A stretch of DNA of 64,000 nucleotides from Rhizobium sp. CB3090 (GCF_029714285.1 NZ_CP121662.1:3034001-3098000); one strand, 5' to 3'. Counted from the first letter of the stretch, positions 20,505 to 32,372 are shown. Notes: a model not told the origin generated them from the letters alone. Made by a program: numbers and translations.

Positions 20505-21683
20505 ATGATTTCTGCCCTCGAACCTAAGACGATGCGGTCGATGAAACCGGCAATCGGCGACCTCCTCCTTTGGCTCGCCGCAGCCTTTCCGTTGATGCTG
20601 TCAGCTCTGTTGATATCAACCATACTGAGCTTGCAGCCGGCGCATGCCGCCGAGACGGCATCCGGTGGCGGTAGTGCCAAAGATCCGTTTGGAAAGCTGC
20701 AGAAAGACGATTTCGCCAAAATCGGAGCCTTACTCAAAGAGGCAACGTCCGATAGCTGCGGCGGCAAGGATCTGATGGCTGAACTGCAGAAAAGCGACCC
20801 CGCGAAATATGCCTCGATCCTCGCCGAGGGTGACAAGGTGGCGAACGGCAAAAGTATTTTCTGGAAGATCGAAAAGCCTGGCCTGAAACCCTCCTGGCTG
20901 CTCGGCACCATGCATGTCAGCGACGCACGCGTGCTGACCATGCCGAAGGGTGCTGCCGAAGCAAGTGCTGCGGCCGATACGATCGTCGTCGAATCCGACG
21001 AAATCCTTGACGATAAGAAAGCGGCGGCGGCGCTCTTCGTCAATCCGTCTTTGACCATGCTGACCGACGGCTCGACCATCAGCCAGCATCTGTCGCCCGA
21101 AGAGAATGCCAAGCTGGAAGCCGGCCTCAAACAGCGCGGCGTGCCGCTCGCCGCTGTCGCCCATATGCAACCCTGGTTGATTTCGAGTTCCTTCGAAATG
21201 ACGAGCTGTGAAGTCCGCCGCAAAGCGGCCGGCATGAAGTTCCTCGATCAGAAGCTTGCGAGCGACTCGGCCGCTAGCGGCAGGCAGGTCAAGGGCCTTG
21301 AGACACTGGCCGAACAGGCCAAGGCGATGAGCGATCTGCCGGTCAAGCTTCACCTGAAATCACTGATCCAGACGCTGGAACTCGGCGACAAGATCAACGA
21401 CGTCAACGAAACCATGACCGATCTCTATCTCGCCGGCAATATCGGCGCGATGATACCGATGCTGAAGACTATCGAACCAGACGAGACGCTATCCGACGAA
21501 GACACCGCCACCTTCGAACAGCGCATCATTCTTGACCGCAACAAGGTGATGGCGGAGCGCGCCGCACCCATCCTCGCCAAAGGCAACGCCTTCATCGCCG
21601 TCGGCGCATTGCATCTTGTGGGCGATCAAGGTCTCGTGGAACTGCTGCGCAAGCAGGGTTTCACCGTGACGGCTCTAAATTAA
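20505..21683 (+). CDS. TraB/GumN family exported protein
   Basis: A 392-residue protein with an N-terminal signal anchor or peptide (hydrophobic stretch about 19-45, possible cleavage after PAHA at 48). The TraB/GumN domain follows: the family motif LLGTMHVSD is near residue 137, and the C-terminal FIAVGALHLVGDQGLVELLRKQGF matches the second conserved GxxH block. These proteins (PF01963) are related to Tiki metalloproteases, so a periplasmic or membrane-linked hydrolase is plausible, but activity in bacteria is largely unproven. It is followed by a hairpin at 21710-21728 and faces lpdA tail to tail. Confidence 0.8.
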   Translation: MISALEPKTMRSMKPAIGDLLLWLAAAFPLMLSALLISTILSLQPAHAAETASGGGSAKDPFGKLQKDDFAKIGALLKEATSDSCGGKDLMAELQKSDPAKYASILAEGDKVANGKSIFWKIEKPGLKPSWLLGTMHVSDARVLTMPKGAAEASAAADTIVVESDEILDDKKAAAALFVNPSLTMLTDGSTISQHLSPEENAKLEAGLKQRGVPLAAVAHMQPWLISSSFEMTSCEVRRKAAGMKFLDQKLASDSAASGRQVKGLETLAEQAKAMSDLPVKLHLKSLIQTLELGDKINDVNETMTDLYLAGNIGAMIPMLKTIEPDETLSDEDTATFEQRIILDRNKVMAERAAPILAKGNAFIAVGALHLVGDQGLVELLRKQGFTVTALN

Positions 21684-21709
21684 TCGACACTTCGAAAGAC
21701 CCCTCCCAG

Positions 21710-21728
21710 CCCTCCCACAAGGGGAGGG
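21710..21728 (+). terminator. Hairpin after the TraB/GumN gene
   Basis: CCCTCCC-acaag-GGGAGGG forms a compact GC-rich stem 26 bp after the stop codon. No T-run follows, so it may be part of a rhizobial intergenic repeat that also works as a terminator. Confidence 0.5.
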
Positions 21729-21832
21729 AGTTAACGCGTTGCGCAACCGCGCCAAACGGTGGCGTTCAGTTTGCACGGCAGGCCAATTTCGCATAGCCAC
21801 CGGTGGCAAGGTTTGAGCCGGAAGGTATGGCA

Positions 21833-21869
21833 TGTGAAGCCCCTCCCACTTGTGGGGAGGGGCTTCACA
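21833..21869 (-). terminator. Strong hairpin immediately downstream of lpdA
   Basis: A near-perfect 17-bp stem with one bulged base (TGTGAAGCCCCTCCCAC against GTGGGGAGGGGCTTCACA) lies directly behind the lpdA stop codon at 21872. It marks the likely end of the long mdh-suc-lpdA transcript and would also protect its 3' end. It lacks a T-run. Confidence 0.6.
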
Positions 21870-21871
21870 TA

Positions 21872-23278
<1,407 letters not shown>

Positions 23279-23306
23279 ATCTTAATTTCCTTGTTTGCTA
23301 TCTCTG

Positions 23307-23945
23307 TTAGTCAGTCGCGCGCGCCAATGCGAGGCGGATGCCGAAGCCGACGAGCGCCGTTCCGGTGATGCGGTTGAACCATTTGCCGCTGGCGATGAAA
23401 CGATCGCGGACCGGCTTGACGGTGAAGAAGACGGAGACGCCGGCAAACCAGGCGACGAGAGCCGCCGCCATGCCGATGCCATAGGAAAACTGGATCAGCG
23501 CCGGCGTGTCGTGATGCACGAGCGTCGAAAACAGCGACAGGAAGAACAGCACCGGCTTCGGATTGAGCGCATTGGTGATGAAACCCGTCGCCAGGCAGCG
23601 CCAGATGGAAACCGGCTTGCGGTCCTCCTCGCCGATCTCGATCTCCTTCACCTTGAAGCCCGGCTGGCGGAAGGACTTGATGCCGAGATAGACCAGATAA
23701 AGGACGCCGGCCCATTTGATCAGGCTGAAGAGCATCAGCGATTTCGAGACGATGAGGCCGAGGCCGAGAATGGTGTAGCTGACGTGAAAGAGCAGAGAGA
23801 AGCCCATGCCGAGCCCGGTCATGACGGCCGCACGGCGGCCATGCACGATGCTCTGGCGCAGGATGACGGCAAAATCAGCGCCCGGTGCAACGATGAAAAT
23901 CGAAAACACCGCCATCAGGCCGAGGAATTCCAAAACATACTGCAT
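23307..23945 (-). CDS. LysE/RhtB-family amino-acid exporter
   Basis: A 212-residue membrane protein of the LysE/RhtB/YggA family with about six hydrophobic helices. The N-terminal signature APGADFAVILRQSIVHGRRAAVMTGLGMG is the usual P-G-P-x region with Ala in place of the second Pro. NALNPKPVLFF in the middle matches the family's NP[KR] motif. Such proteins export amino acids or their derivatives by proton exchange. ATG at 23945 is preferred over GTG two codons earlier because AAAGGGC sits at proper distance. It lies between an SDR gene (18 bp) and lpdA (28 bp) on the same strand. Confidence 0.86.
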   Translation of the reverse strand: MQYVLEFLGLMAVFSIFIVAPGADFAVILRQSIVHGRRAAVMTGLGMGFSLLFHVSYTILGLGLIVSKSLMLFSLIKWAGVLYLVYLGIKSFRQPGFKVKEIEIGEEDRKPVSIWRCLATGFITNALNPKPVLFFLSLFSTLVHHDTPALIQFSYGIGMAAALVAWFAGVSVFFTVKPVRDRFIASGKWFNRITGTALVGFGIRLALARATD

Positions 23946-23963
23946 GATCACTGCCCTTTCCGA

Positions 23964-24719
23964 TCAACGGCCGCCGCTCACATCGAGGATGGCGCCCGTT
24001 ATATAGGATGCCTGGGGGCTCAAGAGGTAGAGGATGGCGTCAGCCACCTCGTCCGCCGTCCCCGCCCTCTTCATCGGCAGTTGCGGGGCAATCTCGCGCG
24101 GCCGGTCGGGCAGGCCGGCGGCAGCGTGGATTTCCGTATCGATGATGCCCGGCCGTACGGCGTTGACCCTAATGCCCTCGGCCGCCACCTCTCGCGCCAG
24201 CCCAACCGTGAACGTGTCGATCGCACCCTTGGACGCAGCATAATCGACATACTGTCCGCCGCCGCCCAACGTGGCCGCCACGGAGGAGAGATTGACGATC
24301 GCGCCACCCTTGCCGCCATGGCGGGTGGACATGCGGCGGATGGCTTCTGCGGCTGCGAGCAACGAGCCGGTAATATTGATGCGAAACATCCGGTCGAGTC
24401 GCTCCGGCGTCATCTCGTCCAGACGCTGCACACGATCGACGATGCCGGCATTGTTGACGAGGCCGTCCAGCCCGCCGAAATGCCCGTCGACGGTTGCGAA
24501 AATGGTGCGGATGTCCTCGGGCGAGCCGACGTCGCCGGCGACCGCAATCGCCTCCCCACCGGCATCGCGGATCGTGGTAACGACTGCGTCCGCCGCCGCT
24601 TTGTTCGAGGCGTAATTGACGGCTACGGACCAGCCTTGCCGGGCAGCGGCAACCGAAACCGCCGCCCCGATGCCGCGGCTGCCGCCGGTGACGAGAAGAA
24701 CAGGGGATTTGCCAGTCAT
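23964..24719 (-). CDS. SDR-family NAD(P)-dependent oxidoreductase
   Basis: A 251-residue classical short-chain dehydrogenase. It has the cofactor motif TGGSRGIG (about 11-18), NNAG for structural support, the catalytic Ser in NLSSVAA and YxxxK as YAASK, and ends SYITGAILDVSGGR. This C-terminus and the FabG-like layout leave the substrate open (3-ketoacyl, sugar or steroid-like alcohol). The ATG overlaps the stop of the upstream exported-protein gene by four bases (ATGA), so translation is coupled. It is part of the segment between sucB and lpdA. Confidence 0.88.
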   Translation of the reverse strand: MTGKSPVLLVTGGSRGIGAAVSVAAARQGWSVAVNYASNKAAADAVVTTIRDAGGEAIAVAGDVGSPEDIRTIFATVDGHFGGLDGLVNNAGIVDRVQRLDEMTPERLDRMFRINITGSLLAAAEAIRRMSTRHGGKGGAIVNLSSVAATLGGGGQYVDYAASKGAIDTFTVGLAREVAAEGIRVNAVRPGIIDTEIHAAAGLPDRPREIAPQLPMKRAGTADEVADAILYLLSPQASYITGAILDVSGGR

Positions 24720-25246
24720 TCGCCGCATCCTTTCAAGGTCAAGACATCCCAGGGGGCGACGGTCGCTTTGCCTTTGCCCCAGATAGAGGATTCACGGATC
24801 GAAGGTCCGAGCGCCGGCAGGACCAGCCGCGCCGCAGCGCCCACGCCCTCCGCCGGCAAGGCGCTGATATTGCCCGTCCGATCGGAGGCATAGATCATGC
24901 CCTGCCATATGGTGCAGGCGCGGAGATCCGCGCCCGTCACATCGCCTTCCGGGCAGTCGAACATGATCAGGCCGTTGGCGCGCAGTTGATCATCCGAGCG
25001 CATCACCACGCCATCCGCTACAATCGGCGTGTTGCGCACCGAGAATTTGAACTTGTTACTGGCGGCCGCCGCCTCGGAACCGACAGGTTCGAAACGCAGT
25101 TCGTAGGCATTTTCCACGTCGCCGTAGATAGCTTTTTCCTGCACGCATTCATCCGCCAGCACAGGCGCGGGAATGGCTGCAAACGCCATTATCGCCCAAT
25201 GTATGGGGGCCAATCGTGCCATCGTGTGGTTCGCCGACAAGGTCAT
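24716..25246 (-). CDS. Exported hypothetical protein in the sucB-lpdA interval
   Basis: A 176-residue protein with an N-terminal signal peptide (hydrophobic IHWAIMAFAAIPAPVLA, cleavage likely before DECVQ at about residue 33). The mature part, about 144 residues, is beta-rich in appearance (YELRFEPVG, KFKFSVRNTPIV) and contains four cysteines, including DECVQ, FDCPEG, RACTIW and KGCGE at the end. No known family is recognised. Stop overlaps the SDR start by four bases, and its start overlaps the stop of the upstream small exported protein by four bases. It is expected in the periplasm. The coupling to TCA genes is the notable feature. Confidence 0.68.
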   Translation of the reverse strand: MTLSANHTMARLAPIHWAIMAFAAIPAPVLADECVQEKAIYGDVENAYELRFEPVGSEAAAASNKFKFSVRNTPIVADGVVMRSDDQLRANGLIMFDCPEGDVTGADLRACTIWQGMIYASDRTGNISALPAEGVGAAARLVLPALGPSIRESSIWGKGKATVAPWDVLTLKGCGE

Positions 25247-25485
25247 TCTCCCTCCGGCGCGGCCAGCGGATCGCTAGCGACGATGCGGACGGACGTCCGT
25301 TCGACATCGCCCATATGGAAGGCGGTGATCGACCGGCCGGCGAGATCGGCGTCGCTCCACGACGCCAGATCGAGATTGCTGCAGAGCTTTCCGGCGTCGA
25401 AATCATCCGCAACAGCGGAGAATGGCATCCACGCGGCGACGGCGCACAAGAGTCCGCGCATCGTCCGCATGGGCCATTTCGACAT
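25243..25485 (-). CDS. Small exported hypothetical protein downstream of sucB
   Basis: An 80-residue protein. A signal peptide (MRGLLCAVAAWMPFSAVA, cleavage before DDFD at about 27) leaves a mature part of only about 54 residues, DDFDAGKLCSNLDLASWSDADLAGRSI and onwards, with one cysteine. It starts 14 bp after the sucB stop and overlaps the next exported-protein gene by four bases, so it is probably co-transcribed and translationally coupled. No family recognised. The start could also be MRTMRG five codons later. Real-gene status rests on the signal peptide, spacing and overlap. Confidence 0.6.
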   Translation of the reverse strand: MSKWPMRTMRGLLCAVAAWMPFSAVADDFDAGKLCSNLDLASWSDADLAGRSITAFHMGDVERTSVRIVASDPLAAPEGE

Positions 25486-25499
25486 GAGCCGGCGCTCCC

Positions 25500-26729
25500 T
25501 TAGAGATCGAGAACCAGACGTTCCGGATCTTCCAGGCTTTCCTTGACGCGCACGAGGAACGTCACTGCTTCCTTGCCGTCGACGATGCGGTGATCGTAGG
25601 AGAGCGCCAGATACATCATCGGGCGGATAACGACCTGGCCGCCGATGGCGACCGGACGTTCCTGGATCTTGTGCATGCCGAGAATGCCCGACTGTGGCGC
25701 ATTCAGGATCGGCGAGGACATCAGCGAGCCGTAGACACCGCCGTTGGAGATGGTGAAGGTGCCGCCCTGCATGTCGGCCATGGAGAGCTGGCCGTCACGA
25801 GCTGCCTTGCCGAGGCGGCCGATTTCCTTCTCGATCTCGGCGATCGACATCTGGTCGGCATCGCGCACGATCGGAACGACGAGACCCTTGTCCGTGCCGA
25901 CAGCAACGCCGACGTGGCAGTAGTTCTTGTAGATGATGTCGGTGCCGTCGATTTCGGCGTTGACGGCCGGGAGTTCCTTCAACGCATGCGTGACGGCCTT
26001 GGTGAAGAAGCCCATGAAGCCGAGCTTAACGCCATGCTTCTTCTCGAAGATGTCCTTGTACTTGTTGCGCAGGTCCATGACGGCCTTCATGTCCACCTCG
26101 TTGTAGGTGGTGAGCATGGCAGCGGTGTTCTGCGCATCCTTGAGGCGCTTGGCGATCGTCTGACGCAGGCGGGTCATCTTCACCCGCTCTTCGCGGCCGG
26201 CATCTTCGACGGTGGTCGGTGCACGGGCGGCAACCGGAGCAGCAGGCGCGGCGGTGGGAGCCGAGGCAGCCTTGGCGACAGCCGTAATGACATCACCCTT
26301 CAGGACCTGGCCGCGCTTGCCGCTGCCATCGACCTGATCGGCGGAGAGGTTGTTTTCGGCAAGCAGCTTGGCGGCGGCGGGCGCCGGCGGCATGGCGGAA
26401 GCCGGTGCGGCAACCGGAGCAGCGGCTGCCGGTGCGGGTGCGGCGGCAGCAGCCGGTGCGGCAGCCTGGGCCGGAGCAGCCGCGGCGCCATTACCAGCGC
26501 TGATCTGGCCGAGCAGCGCGCCGAGGCCGACGGTTTCACCGGCCTGGACGACGATTTCGGACAGCGTGCCGGCTGCGGGTGCGGGAACTTCGATCGTCAC
26601 CTTGTCGGTTTCCAGCTCGAGAATCGGCTCATCGGCCTTGATGGCATCGCCGACCTTCTTGAACCAGGTGCCGACGGTCGCCTCGCTGACGGATTCGCCG
26701 AGGGTAGGAACGCGGATTTCAGTGGCCAT
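25500..26729 (-). CDS. sucB: 2-oxoglutarate dehydrogenase E2, dihydrolipoyllysine succinyltransferase
   Basis: A 409-residue E2 core protein. It has one N-terminal lipoyl domain with lipoylated K43 in [14 protein letters not shown], an Ala/Pro-rich flexible linker (about 80-115 and 150-170), a peripheral subunit-binding domain near 115-150 ([22 protein letters not shown]), and the catalytic domain with YDHRIVDG at the active site. It transfers the succinyl group to CoA. It follows sucA with a YciI-like gene in between and is followed by two small exported protein genes. Confidence 0.97.
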   Translation of the reverse strand: MATEIRVPTLGESVSEATVGTWFKKVGDAIKADEPILELETDKVTIEVPAPAAGTLSEIVVQAGETVGLGALLGQISAGNGAAAAPAQAAAPAAAAAPAPAAAAPVAAPASAMPPAPAAAKLLAENNLSADQVDGSGKRGQVLKGDVITAVAKAASAPTAAPAAPVAARAPTTVEDAGREERVKMTRLRQTIAKRLKDAQNTAAMLTTYNEVDMKAVMDLRNKYKDIFEKKHGVKLGFMGFFTKAVTHALKELPAVNAEIDGTDIIYKNYCHVGVAVGTDKGLVVPIVRDADQMSIAEIEKEIGRLGKAARDGQLSMADMQGGTFTISNGGVYGSLMSSPILNAPQSGILGMHKIQERPVAIGGQVVIRPMMYLALSYDHRIVDGKEAVTFLVRVKESLEDPERLVLDL

Positions 26730-26762
26730 TGTTCAGATCCTGATTTTTCGTCGTTATAAAAT

Positions 26763-27083
26763 TTAGATGGAACTTCCGGCGGCAGGCGGCCGGAGAATGA
26801 TCGAGGGCATCGGCGAGATTTCGATATGGAAACCGAGCCCGGCGAGAACGACGGGATCGGCATCACCAAGCGCCTTGGCGGCAGCGGCGTCTTCCACATC
26901 GACGACAGCCATGCCGAAAGCACCGTCGGCCGCGAAGACCGGACCGACGACAATTGCCGTTCCGACACTCGCATGTTCGCGCCAGTAGGCGGCGTGTTGC
27001 TGCATGGCGGCCATCTCCTCCCCTGTGGCGTCATGCGGGAAGCTGGGGCGCGGCGGCACAAGTTTCAGATGAAAATAGGCCAT
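26763..27083 (-). CDS. YciI-like small protein between sucA and sucB
   Basis: A 106-residue protein of the YciI-like dimeric alpha/beta-barrel type. Signs are the opening MAYFHLKLVPPRPSFPHDATGEEMAAMQQHAAYWREH, the FGMAVVDVEDAAAAKALGDADPVV segment typical of YciI/YCII domains, and a hydrophobic C-terminal strand. YciI proteins have a conserved His-Asp pair, but their function is mostly unknown; some are muconolactone-isomerase-like. It lies 20 bp after sucA and 33 bp before sucB on the same strand, so it is embedded in the operon. A direct role in the 2-oxoglutarate dehydrogenase complex is possible but unproven. Confidence 0.8.
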   Translation of the reverse strand: MAYFHLKLVPPRPSFPHDATGEEMAAMQQHAAYWREHASVGTAIVVGPVFAADGAFGMAVVDVEDAAAAKALGDADPVVLAGLGFHIEISPMPSIILRPPAAGSSI

Positions 27084-27103
27084 CGCGCACCCCCTATTCG
27101 CCT

Positions 27104-30088
27104 TTAACCGCCGAGCGCGTCCTCAAGGAATGCAGCGAGCTGCGCCAGATGCTTGGACATCAAGCCCGTCGCCGGAGAGGCGGCGGCCGGACGGCCGGTG
27201 TAGCGAACCCGCTGGTACTTGGCATCGATATGGGCAAGCACCCATTCCAGATAGGGATCGATGAAGGACCATGCGCCCATGTTCTTCGGCTCTTCCTGGC
27301 ACCAGACCATCTCCGCATTGCGGAAGCGGCTGAGCTCGTTGATGAGCGCCTTGGCCGGAAACGGATAGAGCTGTTCGATACGCAGCAGGTAGATATCGTC
27401 GATGCCGCGCTTCTCGCGCTCTTCCAGCAGGTCGTAATAGACCTTGCCAGAGCAGATGACGACGCGACGGATCTTGTTGTCCTTCTGCAGCTTGATCGGG
27501 CCGTCCTTGATCACTTCCGCATCGTCCCAGAGCAGGCGATGGAACGAGGTTTCCCCGGCCATCTCCGCAAGAGCGGACACCGCACGCTTGTGACGTAGCA
27601 GCGACTTCGGCGTCATCAGGATCAGCGGCTTGCGGAAATCGCGCTTCAACTGACGGCGCAGAATGTGGAAATAGTTCGCCGGCGTGGTGACATTGGCGAC
27701 CTGCATGTTGTCTTCGGCACAGAGCTGCAGATAGCGCTCGAGGCGGGCCGAGGAGTGTTCCGGACCCTGGCCTTCATAGCCGTGCGGCAGCAGGCAGACG
27801 AGGCCGGACATGCGCAGCCACTTGCGTTCGCCCGATGAGATGAACTGGTCGAAGACGACTTGTGCACCGTTGGCGAAATCGCCGAACTGCGCTTCCCAAA
27901 GCGTCAGCGCATTCGGACGAGCCAGCGAATAGCCGTATTCGAAGCCAAGCACGGCCTCTTCCGACAGCATCGAGTTGATGACTTCATAGCGGGCCTGGGT
28001 CGGCGACAGATTGGCGAGCGGGATGTAGCGCTCTTCGGTTTCCTGATCGTAGAGAACCGAATGACGCTGCGAGAAGGTGCCGCGCTCGCAGTCTTGGCCG
28101 GACAGACGGATCTTGTGGCCTTCGACCACCAGCGAGCCGAAAGCCAGCGCTTCCGCCATCGCCCAGTCGATGCCTTCGCCTGTCTGGACCATGCCGGCGC
28201 GGTTTTCCATGAAGCGCTGGATCGTGCGATGCGCATGGAAACCTGCCGGAATTTCCGACAGCTTGCGGCCGATATCCTTCAGCATCTTCATCGGCACGGC
28301 AGTCTTGCCGCGACGCTGCTCGTCGGCATTGTCGGCCGCATGCAGGCCCGACCACTCGCCGTCCAGCCAGTCGGCCTTGTTCGGCTTATAGGACTGGCCG
28401 GCCTCGAACTCCTGCTCGAGATGAGCACGCCAGTCGGCCTTCATCTTCTCGACTTCGCCTTCGGTCAACACACCTTCGCCGACCAGCCGCTCGGAATAGA
28501 GCTGCAACACTGTCTTATGGGCACGAATGACCTTGTACATCTTCGGCTGCGTGAAGGACGGCTCGTCGCCTTCATTGTGGCCGTAGCGGCGGTAACAGAA
28601 CATGTCGATCACGACCGGCTTGTGGAACTTCATGCGGAATTCGGTCGCGATCTTCGCCGCATAGACGACCGCTTCCGGATCATCGCCGTTGACATGGAAG
28701 ATCGGCGCCTCGATCATCTTGGCAACGTCCGACGGATAGGGCGACGAACGCGAGAAGGCCGGATTGGTGGTGAAACCGATCTGGTTGTTGATGATGACGT
28801 GCATCGTGCCGGCGACACGGTGGCCGCGCAGACCGGAAAGGCCGAGGATTTCAGCCACGACGCCCTGACCGGCGAAAGCCGCGTCGCCGTGGATCAGCAA
28901 CGGTACGACCTTAGAGCGTTCGGAGAGCGGAATGATGTCGCCGTCCCAAAGGGTGGCGCTCATATCCTGCTTGGCGCGGGCCTTCCCCATGACGACGGGA
29001 TTGACGATTTCCAGATGCGACGGATTGGCCGTCAGCGAAACGTGCACCTTGGTGCCGTCGAAATCGCGATCCGAGGAAGCGCCGAGATGGTACTTGACGT
29101 CGCCCGAGCCTTCGACCTCGTCCGGCGCGTAGGAGCCGCCCTTGAACTCATGGAAGATCGCGCGGTGCGGCTTGCCCATGACCTGGGAAAGCACGTTGAG
29201 GCGGCCGCGATGGGCCATGCCGAACACGGCTTCCTTGAGGCCGAGCTGGCTGCCGCTCTTCAGAATCTGCTCCAGCGCCGGGATCAGCGATTCGCCGCCA
29301 TCGAGGCCGAAACGCTTCGTGCCCTTGAACTTGACATCGAGGAACTGCTCGTAGCCCTCGGATTCGATCACCTTCTGCAGGATCGCCTTTTTGCGGTCCG
29401 CGCTGAAGTTGATCCCCTTATTGACGCCCTCGATACGTTCCTGGATCCACGCCTTCTCTTCCGGATTGGAGATATGCATGAATTCGACGCCGAGCGTCGA
29501 GCAATAGGTGCGCTCGAGGATTTCCATCATCTCGCGCACGCTCGCAAATTCAAGGCCGAGCACGTTATCAATGAAAATCTTGCGGTCGAGGTCGGCCTCG
29601 GTGAAGCCGTAGGCTTCCGGCGACAGTTCCTTGTAATCTTCCACGGGGGCGGCGATGCCGAGCGGGTCGAGCTTGGCGTGCAGGTGGCCGCGCATGCGAT
29701 AGGCGCGGATCATCATGATGGCACGGACGGAATCGCGCGTCGCCTGCAGGACGTCGGCGGTATCGGTCGGCTTGCCGGCGGCTTCGGCCTTGGCCTTCAC
29801 CTTGGTTTCGATGACCTTCTCGACGATGCCCCAGTTGCCGTCGAGTGCGGAGACGAGCTCGCCATTTGCCTGGATCGGCCAGTTCTTGCGCTGCCAGGAG
29901 GCGCCCTTGGCGGCCTTCTTCACATCGTCAGGACTGTCTTCCAGTGCCTTGAAGAATGACCGCCACTCGTCGGCGACCGACGATGGGTCTTCCTCGTAAC
30001 GCGCATAAAGCTGCTCGATATAGGCAGCATTGGCGCCGTCCAGGAACGAGGTGATCTGAAATTGCTCGTTGGCTTCTTGCCTTGCCAT
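27104..30088 (-). CDS. sucA: 2-oxoglutarate dehydrogenase E1 component
   Basis: A 994-residue thiamine-diphosphate enzyme that decarboxylates 2-oxoglutarate and succinylates the E2 lipoyl arm. It begins with the E2-binding region QITSFLDGANAAYIEQLY, and has the HRGRLNVL motif, the ThDP/Mg motif GDAAFAGQGVV followed by IINNQIGFTT, and the conserved C-terminal PYPFPAKAL-type region (QLYPFPAKALINELSRF). Length is normal. A 178-bp gap with a stem-loop separates it from sucD upstream, so it may have its own promoter or be reached by read-through. Confidence 0.98.
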   Translation of the reverse strand: MARQEANEQFQITSFLDGANAAYIEQLYARYEEDPSSVADEWRSFFKALEDSPDDVKKAAKGASWQRKNWPIQANGELVSALDGNWGIVEKVIETKVKAKAEAAGKPTDTADVLQATRDSVRAIMMIRAYRMRGHLHAKLDPLGIAAPVEDYKELSPEAYGFTEADLDRKIFIDNVLGLEFASVREMMEILERTYCSTLGVEFMHISNPEEKAWIQERIEGVNKGINFSADRKKAILQKVIESEGYEQFLDVKFKGTKRFGLDGGESLIPALEQILKSGSQLGLKEAVFGMAHRGRLNVLSQVMGKPHRAIFHEFKGGSYAPDEVEGSGDVKYHLGASSDRDFDGTKVHVSLTANPSHLEIVNPVVMGKARAKQDMSATLWDGDIIPLSERSKVVPLLIHGDAAFAGQGVVAEILGLSGLRGHRVAGTMHVIINNQIGFTTNPAFSRSSPYPSDVAKMIEAPIFHVNGDDPEAVVYAAKIATEFRMKFHKPVVIDMFCYRRYGHNEGDEPSFTQPKMYKVIRAHKTVLQLYSERLVGEGVLTEGEVEKMKADWRAHLEQEFEAGQSYKPNKADWLDGEWSGLHAADNADEQRRGKTAVPMKMLKDIGRKLSEIPAGFHAHRTIQRFMENRAGMVQTGEGIDWAMAEALAFGSLVVEGHKIRLSGQDCERGTFSQRHSVLYDQETEERYIPLANLSPTQARYEVINSMLSEEAVLGFEYGYSLARPNALTLWEAQFGDFANGAQVVFDQFISSGERKWLRMSGLVCLLPHGYEGQGPEHSSARLERYLQLCAEDNMQVANVTTPANYFHILRRQLKRDFRKPLILMTPKSLLRHKRAVSALAEMAGETSFHRLLWDDAEVIKDGPIKLQKDNKIRRVVICSGKVYYDLLEEREKRGIDDIYLLRIEQLYPFPAKALINELSRFRNAEMVWCQEEPKNMGAWSFIDPYLEWVLAHIDAKYQRVRYTGRPAAASPATGLMSKHLAQLAAFLEDALGG

Positions 30089-30213
30089 GGTGATATGCGG
30101 ACACTCTCGTCCGCCTCCCGACTTGTTTGCTTTGCCGGCTTATGGAACCCGGCGACCATATTTATTTCGTCTGCGATCCTTGGACCGCACATCTGCTCTT
30201 ACAAATTCGAAAG

Positions 30214-30248
30214 CCGGACGGGATGTGCGGATGCCGCCGCCCGTCCGG
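30214..30248 (-). terminator. Stem-loop between sucD and sucA
   Basis: CCGGACGGG and CCCGTCCGG are perfect 9-bp complements with a 17-nt loop, 19 bp after the sucD stop. On the transcribed strand the stem is followed by CTTTCGAATTTG, a modestly T-rich tail. It could end part of the transcripts after sucD, act as a processing site, or stabilise the upstream mRNA, setting a different ratio of SucCD to SucAB. Confidence 0.55.
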
Positions 30249-30266
30249 GTCTTGCTACAGGTAGGA

Positions 30267-31169
30267 TCAGCCCTTCAGGACTTCCACCAGCGTCTTGCCG
30301 AGACGTGCCGGCGAAGGCGACACGCGGATGCCTGCCGATTCCATCGCTGCGATCTTGTCTTCCGCGCCGCCCTTGCCGCCGGAAATCACGGCGCCGGCAT
30401 GGCCCATGGTGCGGCCGGGAGGTGCCGTGCGGCCGGCGATGAAGCCGACCATCGGCTTCTTGCGGCCCTTCTTGGCTTCGTCCTTGAGGAATTGCGCGGC
30501 GTCTTCTTCCGCCGAGCCGCCGATTTCGCCGATCATGATGATCGACTTGGTTTCGTCGTCGGCGAGGAACATTTCCAGGACATCGATGAATTCGGTGCCC
30601 TTGACCGGGTCGCCGCCGATGCCGACAGCCGTCGTCTGGCCGAGGCCTTCGTTGGTGGTCTGGAACACGGCTTCATAGGTCAGCGTGCCGGAACGCGAGA
30701 GAACGCCGACCGAGCCCTTCTTGAAGATGGAGCCCGGCATGATGCCGATCTTGCATTCGTTCGGGGTCAGAACGCCCGGGCAGTTCGGTCCGATCAGGCG
30801 GGATTTGGACTTCTGCAGGCGATCCTTGACCTTGACCATATCGGCGACCGGAATGCCTTCCGTGATGCAGACGATCAGCGGGATCTCGGCTTCGATCGCT
30901 TCGAGAATTGCAGCAGCAGCACCTGCCGGCGGCACGTAGATGACCGAGGCGTTGGCGCCGGTCGCATCCTTGCCTTCAGCAACCGACTTGAAGATCGGCA
31001 GCTTTTCGCCGTCCTTGCCGGTCCAGGTTTCGCCACCCTTGGAGGGGTGGATACCGCCGACCATCTTCGTGCCGTGATAGGCAAGCGCCTGTTCGGTATG
31101 GAAAGTGCCGGTCTTGCCGGTCAGGCCCTGAACGAGAACCTTGGTGTCTTTGTTGATGAGGATCGACAT
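30267..31169 (-). CDS. sucD: Succinyl-CoA synthetase alpha subunit
   Basis: A 300-residue alpha subunit. It has the CoA-binding Rossmann domain starting [22 protein letters not shown] and the phosphohistidine near residue 257 in [19 protein letters not shown]. With SucC it converts succinyl-CoA, ADP or GDP and phosphate into succinate and a nucleoside triphosphate. It starts 6 bp after sucC, implying translational coupling. Confidence 0.97.
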   Translation of the reverse strand: MSILINKDTKVLVQGLTGKTGTFHTEQALAYHGTKMVGGIHPSKGGETWTGKDGEKLPIFKSVAEGKDATGANASVIYVPPAGAAAAILEAIEAEIPLIVCITEGIPVADMVKVKDRLQKSKSRLIGPNCPGVLTPNECKIGIMPGSIFKKGSVGVLSRSGTLTYEAVFQTTNEGLGQTTAVGIGGDPVKGTEFIDVLEMFLADDETKSIIMIGEIGGSAEEDAAQFLKDEAKKGRKKPMVGFIAGRTAPPGRTMGHAGAVISGGKGGAEDKIAAMESAGIRVSPSPARLGKTLVEVLKG

Positions 31170-31175
31170 CTTGCC

Positions 31176-32372
<1,197 letters not shown>

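Noticed and set aside
27860..29959. A 699-codon open frame opposite sucA
   Set aside because: Antisense shadow; the sense strand encodes a complete E1 enzyme.
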